This document shows positions 43,819 through 55,555 of a DNA stretch of 64,000 nucleotides, piece after piece; position 1 is the stretch's first letter, and each line of letters begins with the position of its first letter. The DNA lies in assembly GCA_963675135.1 (NCBI GenBank), contig OY776131.1, positions 37,161,381 to 37,225,380 on the forward strand, given 5' to 3'. Below the pieces are notes generated by a model. It saw only the letters and a program-made list of their open reading frames with translations. It had not been told where the DNA came from and made no database searches. Source of the stretch: Galeopsis tetrahit. Taxonomy: Eukaryota > Streptophyta > Magnoliopsida > Lamiales > Lamiaceae. Position numbers and translations under genes: made by a program.

Positions 43819-45071
43819 TTGCAGGGTCGATTGGATCTATACAAGAAAGGTGGTTCAGTTGGAGAAACTTGGTACATTGACAATGGGTGTTCTCACCACA
43901 TGACTGGTACCAGGGCTCTTCTTTCTGACTATCATGAGCAAGAAGGACCCAAGGTGATCTTTGGAGATAGTTCCATGGCAATCACAAAAGGATTTGGATA
44001 CATCAAGAATGGAGATGTAGAGATTCAAGATGTCTCATATCATATGTAGAAGGTTTGAAATACAATTTGTTATCTGTCTCTCAATTTTGTGACAGGGGCT
44101 ATAAAGTCTACTTCAAAAGCACCAAATGTGAAATCTGGGATAAAAGAACACACACTATTCTACTTGTTGGAGTAAGACAAGGCAGTGTCTACATTGTGAA
44201 TTAGAATAGCTGCCCTAGGGATGCTTGCCTTCTTAGTAAGAGTCCTAAAGAGATCAGTTGGCTATGGCACAAACGCCTATGCCATATGAACTTTAAGATA
44301 ATTAATAAGATCGCAAGAGATTACCTTGTTGAAGGTATCCCTAATGAAATCTATTTCAAGTCACAAGTGTGTGATGCATGCTAGAAAGGTAAACAACATT
44401 TGACAAGTGCAGCTAGAACACCCCAATAAAATGGTGTTGCTGAGAGAAGAAACAGAACACTAAAGGAAGCATGCAGATCAATGCTGGCAGAGTACAACAC
44501 ACCACCGAAGTTCTGGGCTGAGACAATCAACACTGCCTGCCATACTCAGAACATAAGTGCACTCAACAAGGTACATGGTAAAACACCATATGAGGTATGG
44601 AAAGGTAGAAAGCCTAGAGTTTCATATTTTCATATCTTTGGATGTAAGTGTTTTATTCATAACAATGGAAAAAGCAAATTAAATGCTTTTGATGCTAAAT
44701 CAGATCAGAGGATATTTTTAGGATACTCATCTACTAGCAAGGCATTTAGAGTGTTTAATTACTCTACTCTATGTGTGGAAGAAACACCCCATGTTGTCTT
44801 TGATGAAGTTGTACAGGACTCTGCTGATCATCAGCTCAGTAAGAAAGTTGATGATCTGAAAATTCAAACTGACAAAGATGATGATGAGACTGAAGTCTAT
44901 GAATCAGTTCAAGCCTACAATCCATTCCTAAACAAAGATGATGATGTAGAAAAGGTAAAAGGCCAAGGTAAGTCTTCTAGACCTACTAACATGCCTGAAC
45001 TGGTTGAATGTTCTCCTGTGAATAAACCTACTGACCATGATGATATTGACTCTAGGTTACTTCAACAATAA
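43819..45071 (+). pseudogene. Protease and deleted integrase of element E
   Basis: Protease block GETWYIDNGCSHHMTGTRAL at about 43861-43920; the usual D-S/T-G reads DNG. Next comes the integrase zinc domain (WLWHKRLCHMNF .. VCDAC, about 44258-44381) with a TAG at 44382-44384. The following frame goes from KGKQHLTSAARTPQ, a stop, straight to NGVAERRNRTLKEACRSM. In complete copia integrases the catalytic core with its first two Asp lies between these blocks, so roughly 130-150 codons are missing. Only the Glu-containing block survives. The C-terminal part (WKGRKPRVSYFHIFGCKCF) is open to 45069. The element cannot integrate on its own. Confidence 0.85.
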
Positions 45072-45244
45072 AAGAACATAAATTATATATACATGATGAT
45101 GATATTGATGATGAGAGTGTTCCTCTTAAATCTAGAAAAACATGGAAATCTGCTCATTCTACTGATCTGATTATTGGTGAGTCTAGTAAAGGTGTCAAAA
45201 CCAGAAGACAACTGTTTGATTCTAAGGCAGAACCTAGTAATTCT

Positions 45245-46799
45245 TTGTTTTGCTGGGGTTGCTTTTTATCTTCTATTGAGCCCAAGACTGTAAAAGAAGT
45301 TTTGGCTGATAGTAATTGGATTATTGCTATGCAAGATGAATTAAATCAGTTTACTAGAAATGATGTATGGGAACTTGTAGAGAGACCTGCTGATCACAAT
45401 GTGGTAGGTACTAAGTGGATTTTCAAAAATAAGAAAGATGAGAATGATCTTGTTATTAGAAATAAAGCTAGACTAGTTGCTCAGGGCTACTCTCAAGCTG
45501 AGGGTATTGATTATGATGAAACATTTGCCCCTATAGCTAGACTAGAAGCTATAAGATTGTTTCTTGCTTATGCTGCTTATATGAAATTCACCGTGTATCA
45601 AATGGATGTGAAACGTGCATTTTTAAATGGTATACTTGCTGAAGAAGTTTATGTAGAACAACCTCCTGGTTTTGAGGTAAATGGTAACCAAGTATACAGG
45701 TTGAAGAAAGCACTATATGGTCTGAAGCAAGCCCCAAGAGCCTGGTATGATACTCTTTCACTATTTTTAATTGAAAATGGTTTTACAAAGGGCAAAGTGG
45801 ATCGTACTTTATTCAGAAGACAAGAAGGTACATACATTTTACTTGTCCAAATTTATGTTGATGATATAATATTTGGATCTCCTAACAAAAACATGAGTGA
45901 AAACTTTTCAAAGCTCATGCAAAGTAAGTTTGAAATGTCAATGATGGGTGAAATGACTTACTTTCTTGGTCTTCAAGTAAAACAATCATCTGAAGGAATC
46001 TTTATCAATCAAGCAAAATATACAAGAAATCTGTTAGATAAATTTGGTATCAAGACCTGTAAAACAGTTGGAGTACCAATGCTACCTACATACAGAATGG
46101 ATCCAGATGATCGAGATAAGTGTGCTGATCAATCCTATTATCGAGCTTTAATTGGTTCTTTACTCTATTTGACTGCTAGTAGGCCAGATATTGCATTTGC
46201 AGTAGGTGTATGTGCTAGATTTCAGGCCAATCCCAAAGAAAGTCATGTGGAAACTGCTAAAAGGATATTGAAATATCTAAGGGGTAGGTTTGTGGTATTC
46301 TGCAGATGATGATTTATCCCTAAGTGGTTATTCAGATTCTGATTTTGGTGGTTGCAGGATAGATAGAAAATCAACTTCTGGTTCATGCCAATTTTTAGGT
46401 TCTAAGCTCATTTCATGGTTTTCTAAGAAACAAACTAGTATGGCAACATCTACCACTGAAGCAGAATATATGGTCGCAGGAAGTTGTTGTAGTCAGCTTC
46501 TTTGGCTAATGCAACAACTTAGAGACTACAATATTGTGGAATCTAATGTACCTATATTCTGTGACAACAATAGTGCAATTGCCATCACTCAAAATCCCGT
46601 TTTGCATACTCGTTGTAAGCATGTAGATGTAAGACATCACTTTATTAGGGATCATGTTGAAAAGAAAAATATTAGGATGGAAAAGATCCATACTGATATT
46701 CAGAGAGATGACATTTTCACAAAACCTTTGGCTGAAACTAGATTTAGAGAGCTTTGCATAAGTTTAGGATTGATAGATATGGATCCTGCATGTGTATAG
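45245..46799 (+). pseudogene. Reverse transcriptase and RNase H of element E, one frameshift
   Basis: RT from about 45269: VGTKWIFKNKKDEN, RLVAQGYSQAEGIDYDETFA, VKRAFLNGILAEEVYVEQPP, ALYGLKQAPRAWYDTL, catalytic YVDDIIFGS (about 45856), TYFLGLQVKQ and RPDIAFAVGVCARFQANP. Near 46286 the frame shifts; RNase H continues in another frame: GYSDSDFGGCRIDRKSTSGS, STTEAEYMVAG, CDNNSAIAI, RCKHVDVRHHFIRDHV, FTKPLAETRF. All RT catalytic motifs are present, so this is the best preserved part of E. Confidence 0.9.
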
Positions 46800-48065
46800 A
46801 GATATGTACTAACATTTCAGGTACTGAGCTGATACCAAGAACAGTACACCAAGAAGGGTAATTCAGAAGGATAAACCATGTCAAGACCACTACATTCATC
46901 TCAATCAGGTAAAAAGGTTACTAAGGTGCCTAAATCCCGATGAGGAAGCTGGTAAAGCTGAGGGAATTGAGAATATACATTTAAGGGGGAATCTGTGATT
47001 TCTTAAATATCATTTCTGTTGACTTAGAGCACAAGTCACCTTAGAAAAAACCTTACATAGACCTTATTTTAATTATCCTTTACTGATCTGTACCGAATTT
47101 CTCAAATTATGTAAATAATGACACTTCTACTAAGGTGAAACAGGCACAGAAGAGGAGTTCTCCACTGGAGGGGGAACTGATCTGATTACAGATTTGATCT
47201 GTCTACAAATCTGATCTGATTACAACATTAATCTGTCTACAGACCTGTTCTGACTACAAAATTGATTTTTCTACAGAACTGTTCTGATTACAATGATAAT
47301 TTGTCTACAGAACTGATCTGACTACAAAATCAATCTGTCTACTGAACTGATCTGACTACTGATTAAACTGTCTACAAAGCTGATTTGACTACAGGAAAAT
47401 CTGTCTACAGAATAGAACTGATCTGAGCCACAGTACTGATCTGAGAGTATTGTGCTGACACCAAAAAGTGCTCAAAATATCAAGAAGGTAACAATCAGAA
47501 GAGCTGGGGAACTGATCTGAGGATTACTGTGCTGACCCAACTACTGATCTGATCCTCGAATAGTGTACTCAGCTGATCACAGTACTCAGCTGAATCCAGA
47601 TAAGTAAATTTCATTATCATACAAGCAAGAAAATGAAGTAAAATGTGTTTGGAAACAACTGTGCTGATATACATCATAACAGTATTTTGCCTTAGAAATT
47701 TTCTAAGTCAAGATCTGTTCAAGATTAGATTATTTATAGAGAAGATTTATACACTTCTCTATGTTTGACCTAATTTTAAATGGTGTATACATCATCACAA
47801 GTTGGCTCCAAAATTGGAAAAGGATTAATGAATCTGGAACGTTTTTTAATTTACGGATCTCAAGACTCAATCCAAACCACACAACGTGAGAATTTAATTC
47901 AATCCAAGCCCTAGATTTGTTTTGAATTCGATATCCACGCTTTCATTTACTTCATCTTCTTCAACTTAACATTTCTGGAAACTCCAAGCTCGAAGTCTTT
48001 CTCAAAACTTCACTACTCTATCTTCTAAATTTCTACACTTCTTTCTATTGGCGATCATTGATATT
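46800..48065 (+). other. Sirevirus-like untranslated region with extra polypurine tracts
   Basis: No coding. TTTAAGGGGGAATC (about 46980-46993) and CTGGAGGGGGAACTG (about 47165-47179) look like additional polypurine tracts, as known for Sirevirus-type elements. A degenerate tandem repeat occupies 47175-47430 (separate entry). GATCTGA/CTGATC motifs continue to 47600. Confidence 0.6.
47175..47430 (+). repeat. Degenerate ~32-bp tandem repeat, CTGATCTGAYTACA type
   Basis: About eight units alternate CTGATCTGATTACA-like and ATCTGTCTACAGAA-like halves. Units are imperfect. The same ACTGATCTGA motif recurs in the LTR and in the 46800-47600 region. Confidence 0.75.
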
Positions 48066-51000
48066 ATGAATGAGACCAATGAAGTTGTAGGTACTTTCAA
48101 TCCGACCAAGTGGATCAAAGAAAAGGGCATTTTCATTGAAAACGCGGTCTCTTTCATCGGAAGGCAGAATCCAGAGAATCAAGCGATTCTCACCATGTGC
48201 GAAGAATGTGGGCTACGAAAGTTTTTAGAATCATTCCCCAAGATGGTTTTTGAACCTGAGGCAATTAAATTCTATACACAGCTCCACGACGACAATAATG
48301 TCGTTCGCTCGATGCTCTCAGGACACAAAGTTACAGTGACTAGAGAAACTCTTGGAATAACATTTGATTTACCCGACGGTCCTGTAAGTATTCTGAACTA
48401 CATGGCAGGACAAGAGAAAGCTTGCGTGGGTAAATGGACTGGTGAAGAACCCAAGTCTTTGAAACATCTCAAAAAGGCCATTCTTCCAACGGGTCTTCAG
48501 TTGTTAATGGACATTGCCGGAAAATGTTTGTTAGGACAACATTATAGCCAAGATGCTCTCACTTATTTGAAAATTCGAGTAATGGCGGCAATCATTGATC
48601 GAGTCGACAGAGACTGGCAAGGGTTTTTCTTGGAAAGATTGCTGAGTGAGAAAGACAAGGTGTTATTCGATGAGGACACCAATGAATTTTCGATCAAAGC
48701 GATGCTAGGTTTTGGAAACAAGTTGAGCATTCTTTTGCCAACTCTAGCAGACAAGAAGGTGGATTGGAGTCCACAAAAGAAATTTCATCAGGGTAAATTT
48801 CTGTTAAAAAAGGAATCTGTAAAGTTTGAACAGGAACAACTTCAACAACAACAACCTCAAGGTTCTGGTGGATCGATGTTTCGGTCTGATGATGAGGAGC
48901 CTGAAATAAGATCAAAGGCTAGGCATGATCCGAACAGAGTTCGAGTAAGGAAGGACAGGGCTGCTAAAGTTACCTCGGAGCAGTCAGAACAGTCCGTAGC
49001 TGCAGTGGAGAAGGAGATTTCTTCTGAGCAAGAGGTAAGCACTTCTAGCCTTGTTGTTGTTCATAAGAGAACGAAAGGTAGAAGTTTGTCTAGACCTAGG
49101 AGAGTGCTCAAGAACACTTCTTCAACCCCTTCAAACTTTGACCCCATCCCAGCCCATCCTATTGATCAACAACCTACCTGTTCTGATGAGTCAGTTCACT
49201 ACTCTCCCATTCGTCAGAACACTCCTCACACATCCCCTCAGAACACTTCTTTTCATCCCACTCCCCAAACAAGTCCACAAGAGCAAACCATTCCACATTC
49301 ATCTCCTGAACCAGTTCATGATCACTCTACTGAGCATGAATGTATACCTTCTTCTGAACCCATTGATATTACTTCATCTCCTGAACCTGAATATATTCAT
49401 CCCAAACCTGCGTGTTTAATGGATTATCCAATATGTGATAGAGAGGAAGAGATTAGAATGAGATTGAGGAATGCTCTTCTAAAAGAATTTCATGGCTTAG
49501 ATGAGAGTTCTACTGTTTTCAAACAACTTCTTAGGATATGCACTTGGGTGTATCTAAGAAGAGTAGATCTGAAAGAGTTGCTGGTAATAGTGGAAGGTAT
49601 GGGAGGTTTTCAGTTTTTAATGACTGGGATAAAGAGCAGAAAGATGCAGCTGGTGTTAACTCTTTTACTGAGTTGTTAACTCCAGAGTCTGTAGTGAATT
49701 TGGTGGAAAGGATCACTGGTTTTACCTATGTTGTGGAAAACATTCCCACTACTGATGAAAATGTTGATACTGATGTCAATATGGAAGTTGAGGATGAGAT
49801 TGCTGAAGAAACTGATAAGGAAGTTAATGTGGCTGATGACAATGCAACTGAGGTATTTGAGAACACAGTTGTCATTGAAAATACAGAAGTCTTAGAGGAA
49901 CAAGATTTGGGTGCTGATGTTGTGGAAAGCACACAAGTTAAAGTTGCAAATGCTACTATTCTTGATTCTACTCAAGAAGAAGTAAGAGCAGTTCCTGCTG
50001 AGAAGAATTCTGATAACTCTAGCTTTGAAATGTTGAAAAAGCACAATGAAGAGTTACAAGCCAAGATGGAAGCCACTCTGAAACAGTTTCAAGAAGCAAC
50101 TGAGAAGCTTGCAAGGTTGACAACTGTAAATTCTTATGAGCAAGTAATGGAGCATACAATGTCGAAGATTTATGATCTTCATAGGCTTCAAGAGAAGAAA
50201 CTTTCTGATGAGCTGCATAAGAAACTGGAGCAACATATGACACCCTTGAAGGAATGGCATGATGAAGCCAAAAAAGGGGGAAGAAAAAGTCATAAAAGTT
50301 ATGGAGCAGACTCAAACACAACAAACTCAGTTGGTTGTGAGTCAGGATGAACTCAAGGAAAGTCAAAATGAGCTGAAAGAGGAAATTATAAGTTTGAATC
50401 TAAAAATCAAACTTAGAAAACAACAATCTGCTGCTGATACTCAAGGTATAACAACTTCAATTATTGAGAAGAACATTGCTGAATCTTCTTCAGGAAAGAG
50501 AAAGAGGAAACTGATCTTAGATGATGAAGAAGATCAAGAGGCTGAAGGAACTGGTAGAGTCACCAGGTCAAGAAGTAAACTGAAGCATGTGGTTGCTAGT
50601 GCTGAACCTACTGAAGAGCAGACGGTTGAAGCTGCTAAAAAGAATAATGAATTGTTAGCTCAGAAGAAAGCTGAGTTACAAGAAAAGAAGAAAGCTGATG
50701 AACAGCTCAGAAAGCAAAAGTTGAAAGATGCAGAAGCTGCAAGGAAGAAATTTGAGAGGAAAGTCTCAATGCTTAAGAAGAAAAAGAAAGTGAATGAAAT
50801 CTGTGATGATACATATCTTGATTTCATAGTGCATCCAGATCAGATTACATTCTGGAATGATGTCAAGATAAGATGGCAGATAACAAACTTCATTGTGAAG
50901 AAGTTTGGTGATCATTTGAATAAAGAAGCAGAATATGCAGATTTTGATCTTTTCATGATGAACATTGCAAGAGAATTTTGGGAAGACATATTACTGACAA

Positions 51001-51191
51001 CAAGTGCTGTTGGAATTACTATCTTATGCCCAGAAGAATCTGTATGGGAACCTCCAAGACTTGAGAATGGAGAACCTGATTACAAGGAAATCGGTATAAT
51101 CATTGCGAAGATCATTAAGGATGAAGGCATCACTGATCATCAACACATGATGGATATCAAGGCAAGGATGTATGTTGCATTCAAAATTTGA
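48066..51191 (+). pseudogene. Third ORF of element E (env-like position), two frameshifts
   Basis: Three overlapping open segments in shifting frames (to 49679; 49538-50350; 50259-51191) make up one former ORF of about 1000 codons. The first ATG in frame is 48066; the probable original start eight residues upstream is now TTG (48048). Residues ~1-230 form a globular domain (FNPTKWIKEKGIFIENAVSF, FYTQLHDDNNVVRSMLSGHK, TRETLGITFDLPDG) resembling the putative plant transposon protein domain found in other retroelement ORFs. Then come a Pro/Ser/Thr-rich spacer (about 330-470), acidic and coiled-coil stretches, a basic RKRKL patch and a Lys/Glu helix, and a final domain (QITFWNDVKIRWQITNFIVK). I see no signal peptide or transmembrane segment, so true envelope function is doubtful. 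Confidence 0.7.
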
Positions 51192-51408
51192 AGAATGAAG
51201 ATGAAGGACTAAGCTCACAAGATAACATTTCTTACCTTATCTTTATTTCTATTTTAGATTATGTAATTGTGTGTAATATGTGAAATATCTGATCTTATCT
51301 GAATATGAATCTAAATTTTGATTTGATGAACCGTTATGATTAACTACATACTTAACTACTGATTTATTAACATTTAAGTAGTTTTGGCTTCATCAAAAAG
51401 GGGGAAAT
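51192..51408 (+). other. 3' untranslated region and polypurine tract of element E
   Basis: Short AT-rich tail after the third ORF. AAAAAGGGGGAAAT at 51395-51408 abuts the 3' LTR and is the plus-strand primer site. Confidence 0.8.
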
Positions 51409-52757
51409 TGTTGGGATATGGATCCTGTAAACAATGTTCTAGTTGGTGATTGTATGTTTTGATGGCCAAAAGCAACTTGAAGTTAATGATATATGTGGTT
51501 CTAAGTCATTCTAACTAAGTCATCTGAAATAAGTTTACTGATCTTAATGAGTTATGAAATTTGAGTTTACTGATCTTAGTGTGTTACTGATCTGATATAT
51601 GAACTGTTAGGAACAAAGCTGATAAATGTATTGTATAGACAACTTATAGCATAGGACTTAGATGTACTCTACTGTATATAGTTCAGTTGATGTATAGATA
51701 GGTTTTATATATGTGTAAGTTTGTATTCTATTGTATTCAGTATTGTAAAAGTTTAGAGCAATAGATTGGAACCAGATCAGAAGACTAAGGAAGATCAGAA
51801 GACTACTTCAGAGTAAGAAGACTAATCAAAGGATTAAGATGAAGTTCAGAGATACAAGAGAAGTATTTTGAAGAAGCAGAACAATCAGTGAGAACTATGT
51901 TGACTGACTAAGAACAGTAAAACTAAGAAGAGTAGTTTACTATGCTGAGTTTGTGAAATTGAAGAATAAGTTTGGAAAATTTATTTAAGGCGTAACTGAA
52001 GATATATAAGAAGATATGCTGACTTGGAAGATAAGTTTAAGTTGGTTACAAAAAGGAAGTTACAACAAGAAACGATTATGAGTTAGTTGAGAGTTAGTTT
52101 CACAAACTGCTAACTGTCATACTAAAGCTTATAAATACCGTGTGATCTTCAACTGCTAAGACTACTGATCTAAGAGCAATCAAAGAGTAATCAAAGTATT
52201 CGAAGCATTCAAGAACTCACAGAGTTGAAGGAGATCAAACTGAGAAGAAGCCACCGTACTAAATTGAAGATTCAAAGGCTACATTCTAGAGAAGTTTTAC
52301 TTTACTATTTTAGTTTGTGATTTGTTGTAAACAAGTGTGCTAGTTACTTGTGAAATTACTAGTATATCGAAGATATACCTGGTGGTATAATCGATAAAAT
52401 CAAAGTCTTAAACTTGGGACTTTAAGCCACAAGAAAGTCAAGAAGGAAGAGTTAATAAAATATCACGACTGGAGTTGTGAGAGTGGATGTAGACATTTGT
52501 CGAACCACTATAAATCTTTGTGTGTTGATTTACTTACTGTTTAATATCTGTTTAACATACATATTCAAGATCTAAATCGAAGTTGAGTATAAAACTGAAA
52601 CTGGAAGTACTGATCTGACCCAGTAAGAACAGTACTACACAGAACACATTTCCGCATTAAAACTCTCATATTTTGAAAGATTTTGAAAAGTCTATTCACC
52701 CCTCCCCTCTAAACTTTTCCTAGCTTAATAAATCTTAACTCAACTTTGGGACCAACA
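51409..52757 (+). repeat. 3' LTR of element E, full length
   Basis: 1349 bp, TGTTGG to CCAACA. It includes a segment of about 420 bp (51866-52305) absent from the 5' LTR. Confidence 0.9.
52129..52137 (+). promoter_or_regulatory. LTR core promoter TATA box (3' LTR only)
   Basis: TTATAAATA in AAAGCTTATAAATACCGTG, a good plant TATA context. It lies in the segment missing from the 5' LTR, so the genomic RNA promoter of E is gone where it is needed. Confidence 0.6.
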
Positions 52758-53998
52758 CAAGAAAATGTCTATGCTTTCGTTCCACCACCCCATTTTGTTG
52801 AGGTGTGTACACACATGTCGTTTCATGCCGTATACCATACTCTCAGAATAATTCTTGACACTCTTTACCCACAAACTCCAACCCATTATCACTACGAAAG
52901 CCTTGATTGAACAATCATATTGTGTTTTTGCCATTGCGACAAAAGTTCTCAACAACTTAGGAACCTCACTCTTGTGAGACATCAAATAAACCCAAGTGCC
53001 TCTACTAAAATCATCCACGAGGGTTAGGAAATATGGAGTGTTAGTCATCAATTCGTCCAGGAAAGGACCCCAAATATCAGTGTGTACAAGCTAAAAAATC
53101 CTTTTACTTTTAATCAAGGTTGCAGAAATCGGATATCGATAGGTGGGCGTTTTCAACCGCCTAACGCCTAAGCCGCCTAGACGGGGCCTAGTGTTTTGTG
53201 TTTTTTTTTTTTTTTTGAAATAATTATACTTAATAGGCCTAATAAAATGGGCCCAAATATCTTTAAATGTGGATTAATTTATCATGTGCTAAATACATAG
53301 TTTGATATAGGCCCATAAAATATCACAAATAGATCTAACCCTAATTCTAAAATATAAATGTGTACGCATTGTCTGTTCCCCTTCCTAATATAAACGGCGT
53401 GTCCAAGCAATGGCATATTAACTCTCAAGTCTCAATTCCATCTTAGTGTGTGACAGCAACAAAGTTGGGGTGCGAGACGGCGGTAAGAGACGACAATCAC
53501 ATTTTTTGTATTTTCATGGCGCACGTTTTCTGGATTTTTTTTTGTTTCTCAGTTTTTTTTACGCCACCTCGGCCGCTTAGGCCCGTCTAATCGCCCTGCC
53601 GTGGAACATGTTTCGATTTGCAAAAATTCAGGCACTTTTCACTGTCGAGCGCTTAGGCGGGCCTAGGCGCCGATTTCTGCATCCCTGCTTTTAATAGATC
53701 TATGCCCAAAATACTGTCTATGCAATTTAGCTTTGAAACATACATCACAAGATTTCAATTCAGCAGCTTCATCTACAAAACATTCTTTATTCAAAAAAGG
53801 CAAATGCTTCAAAACTGAAATTGAAGTATGATTGAGGCTTCTATGCCAAGTAGTCAAAGTCTTATTACAAACTGCATTAACAACAACAAAATAACTCGAT
53901 GCCTCCTTTAAAATATAGATATTTACCAACAACTCACCTTCTCCAATAACCTTATCATTCCGAGGGTCCTGAAAAAATATGTGGCTGATGAAAAACAC
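52758..53998 (-). pseudogene. Copia D integrase, degraded and split by a hAT MITE
   Basis: From the right: pre-integrase zinc domain (TTWHRSLNHTSISVLKHLPF .. LKSCDVCFKAKLHRQYF, about 53880-53696); then the MITE; then the catalytic core start (YFLTLVDDFSRGTWVYLMSH, about 53033-52974) with the first Asp. A frameshift hides the second Asp and the TPQxNG region (around 52860-52780). Sirevirus-like E interrupts next; the integrase end resumes at 40185. Non-functional. Confidence 0.87.
53115..53687. mobile_element. 573-bp hAT-type MITE, 8-bp TSD CTTTTAAT
   Basis: Ends CAAGGTTGCAGAAATCGG and (reverse complement) CAGGGATGCAGAAATCGG, with subterminal CGCCTAAGCC/GGCTTAGGCG-like blocks (CCTAACGCCTAAGCCGCCTA and GCGCTTAGGCGGGCCTAGG). 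Perfect TSD CTTTTAAT at 53107-53114 and 53688-53695. The 8-bp TSD and CAGGG ends define hAT. No transposase frame. Confidence 0.92.
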
Positions 53999-55403
53999 AT
54001 TTCAAGCCTGATGTCTTACACAACTGATTCACCGATAACAAGTTGTACTTGAAAGCAGGTATATACAAAACATCCTTCAAAATTATGTCAGATGACAAGA
54101 ACACTTCTCCTACATAAGTCACCTCAACAGTGTTTTCATCGGGCAAACATACAACAATCTTGTGCTTAAGTAATCTGACATTATGCATGATGTGTGACTC
54201 AATGCACATATGTTTACTAGCCCCCGTAGCAATTATCCATTTCCCCCTATGATTACCATTTAACAAAGACAATGCATAGTGTATAGGAGTAACATAAGAA
54301 GTACATGCAAAACTGGCAAATTGAGCAAACTCATCTATTTTTTCTTTTCCCTTTATGTACCTAGTGACTTCTTCAAGCTGTTTCATCATCAAATTCAGGT
54401 CAAAAGAACCAGATCCAGACCTCTTTTCATCAGCAACTGTGCTCCTCTGTTGCCCGTCACTATAATGCTCTTTTGTATAAGCATAAGATTGTGGCCTTTG
54501 CCCTTTCAACTCTTTGTACCAATCAGGTGTTCCATGCAACTTGAAATGAGTATTCATTTCATGCCCTGTGCCTCCACAATGATCACAGGTAAGCCTTGGT
54601 CTCTCTTCTTTAGATCTTCTCATTTGACTAGGTTTTCCTTTATTCGGTTGAAAACTCGTCTTAACAACATTCAGTTTATTAAAAGTTTTCACTCCCATAG
54701 CTGTAGACTCCGTCTTGTCTGCAAAGAAGGTATTTACGAATCTCTGTCTTTCAACCGTCACCATCATGTTAAACACTTTATCGATTGTTGGCAAATGATC
54801 TATTAACATAATTTGATTCTTCATGCTATCAATACTATCATTAAGGCCCATAAGAAATTGAATGACTTTATCATCCATTCCATTAGGTCTTTAACCAACA
54901 ATTATCCTAATTCCCCTTTTTTCACGCTCGGAGAAGCTACACATGCCAATTCATCCCACAATTTTGTCAATTTGTTGAAATAAACTATCACACTGTCATT
55001 CCCTTGAGTATGAACTACAATTTCTCTCTTGATTTTATAGTTTATAGGTCTATTACTCTTACCATACCGACTATTAAGACCATCCCAAACTTGCTTAACA
55101 GAGGTTGCGTACACAAAAGTTTCACTCAACTCTTTCGATAAGGAATTTACTATCCATGACAACACTGTTCTGTCTACCTTTCTCCATACCACATACGAAT
55201 AGCGTGCCATCAACAAACTGCATCTTATTCTTAGCTTCTAAAACTATAATCATAGAACTACGACAATGTAAGAAGTTACCTCCTCTTGTTAATGGATTTG
55301 GAACAGGCACCAAACCAGGATGATCAGCACAATCAAGAAAAAATGGATCCCTTGTTCGCAGAACATTCGTCATCGATCCGAAAGTTAACTCCGAATCCAA
55401 CAC
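53999..55403 (-). pseudogene. Copia D Gag and protease, degraded
   Basis: Gag lies in three broken minus-strand segments (55403-55122, 55216-54902, 54878 leftwards): LSKELSETFVYATSVKQVWD, LTKLWDELACVASPSVKKGE, FLMGLNDSIDSMKNQIMLID. The zinc knuckle CDHCGGTGHEMNTH (about 54555-54600) has lost its last Cys (His instead). Protease follows: KWIIATGASKHMC (about 54205-54243); copia proteases have D-T/S-G here, so the catalytic Asp is Ala. The frame then runs on through LKDVLYIPAFKYNLLSVNQL. Both key-residue losses and the frameshifts show long decay. Confidence 0.88.
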
Positions 55404-55555
55404 ACCACTTTCAAAATTTGCTCAAAATCTCGATCTAGAGCTAACAACAGTTAACGCCCGCGACCAAGATTCATTTCGTCGATTACCCATACCGCAGTGG
55501 CAGAATCAATCAGTCAATCCATAGCAAATTAACTCTCAATTGGCTCAAAATACTA

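Larger units (their letters stand above)
40186..52757 (+). mobile_element. Sirevirus-like Ty1/copia element E, defective
   Basis: 5' LTR 40186-41111 and 3' LTR 51409-52757 both begin TGTTGGGATATGGATCC and end GGGACCAACA. Flanks CAAGC and CAAGA are near-identical 5-bp duplications. A PBS complementary to initiator tRNA-Met (TGGTATCAGAGC) follows the 5' LTR and a polypurine tract precedes the 3' LTR. Order: gag, PR, IN, RT, RNase H, then a long third ORF in the env-like position, as in Sirevirus-type elements. Every coding part is broken. It is inserted in the integrase of copia D. Confidence 0.9.
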
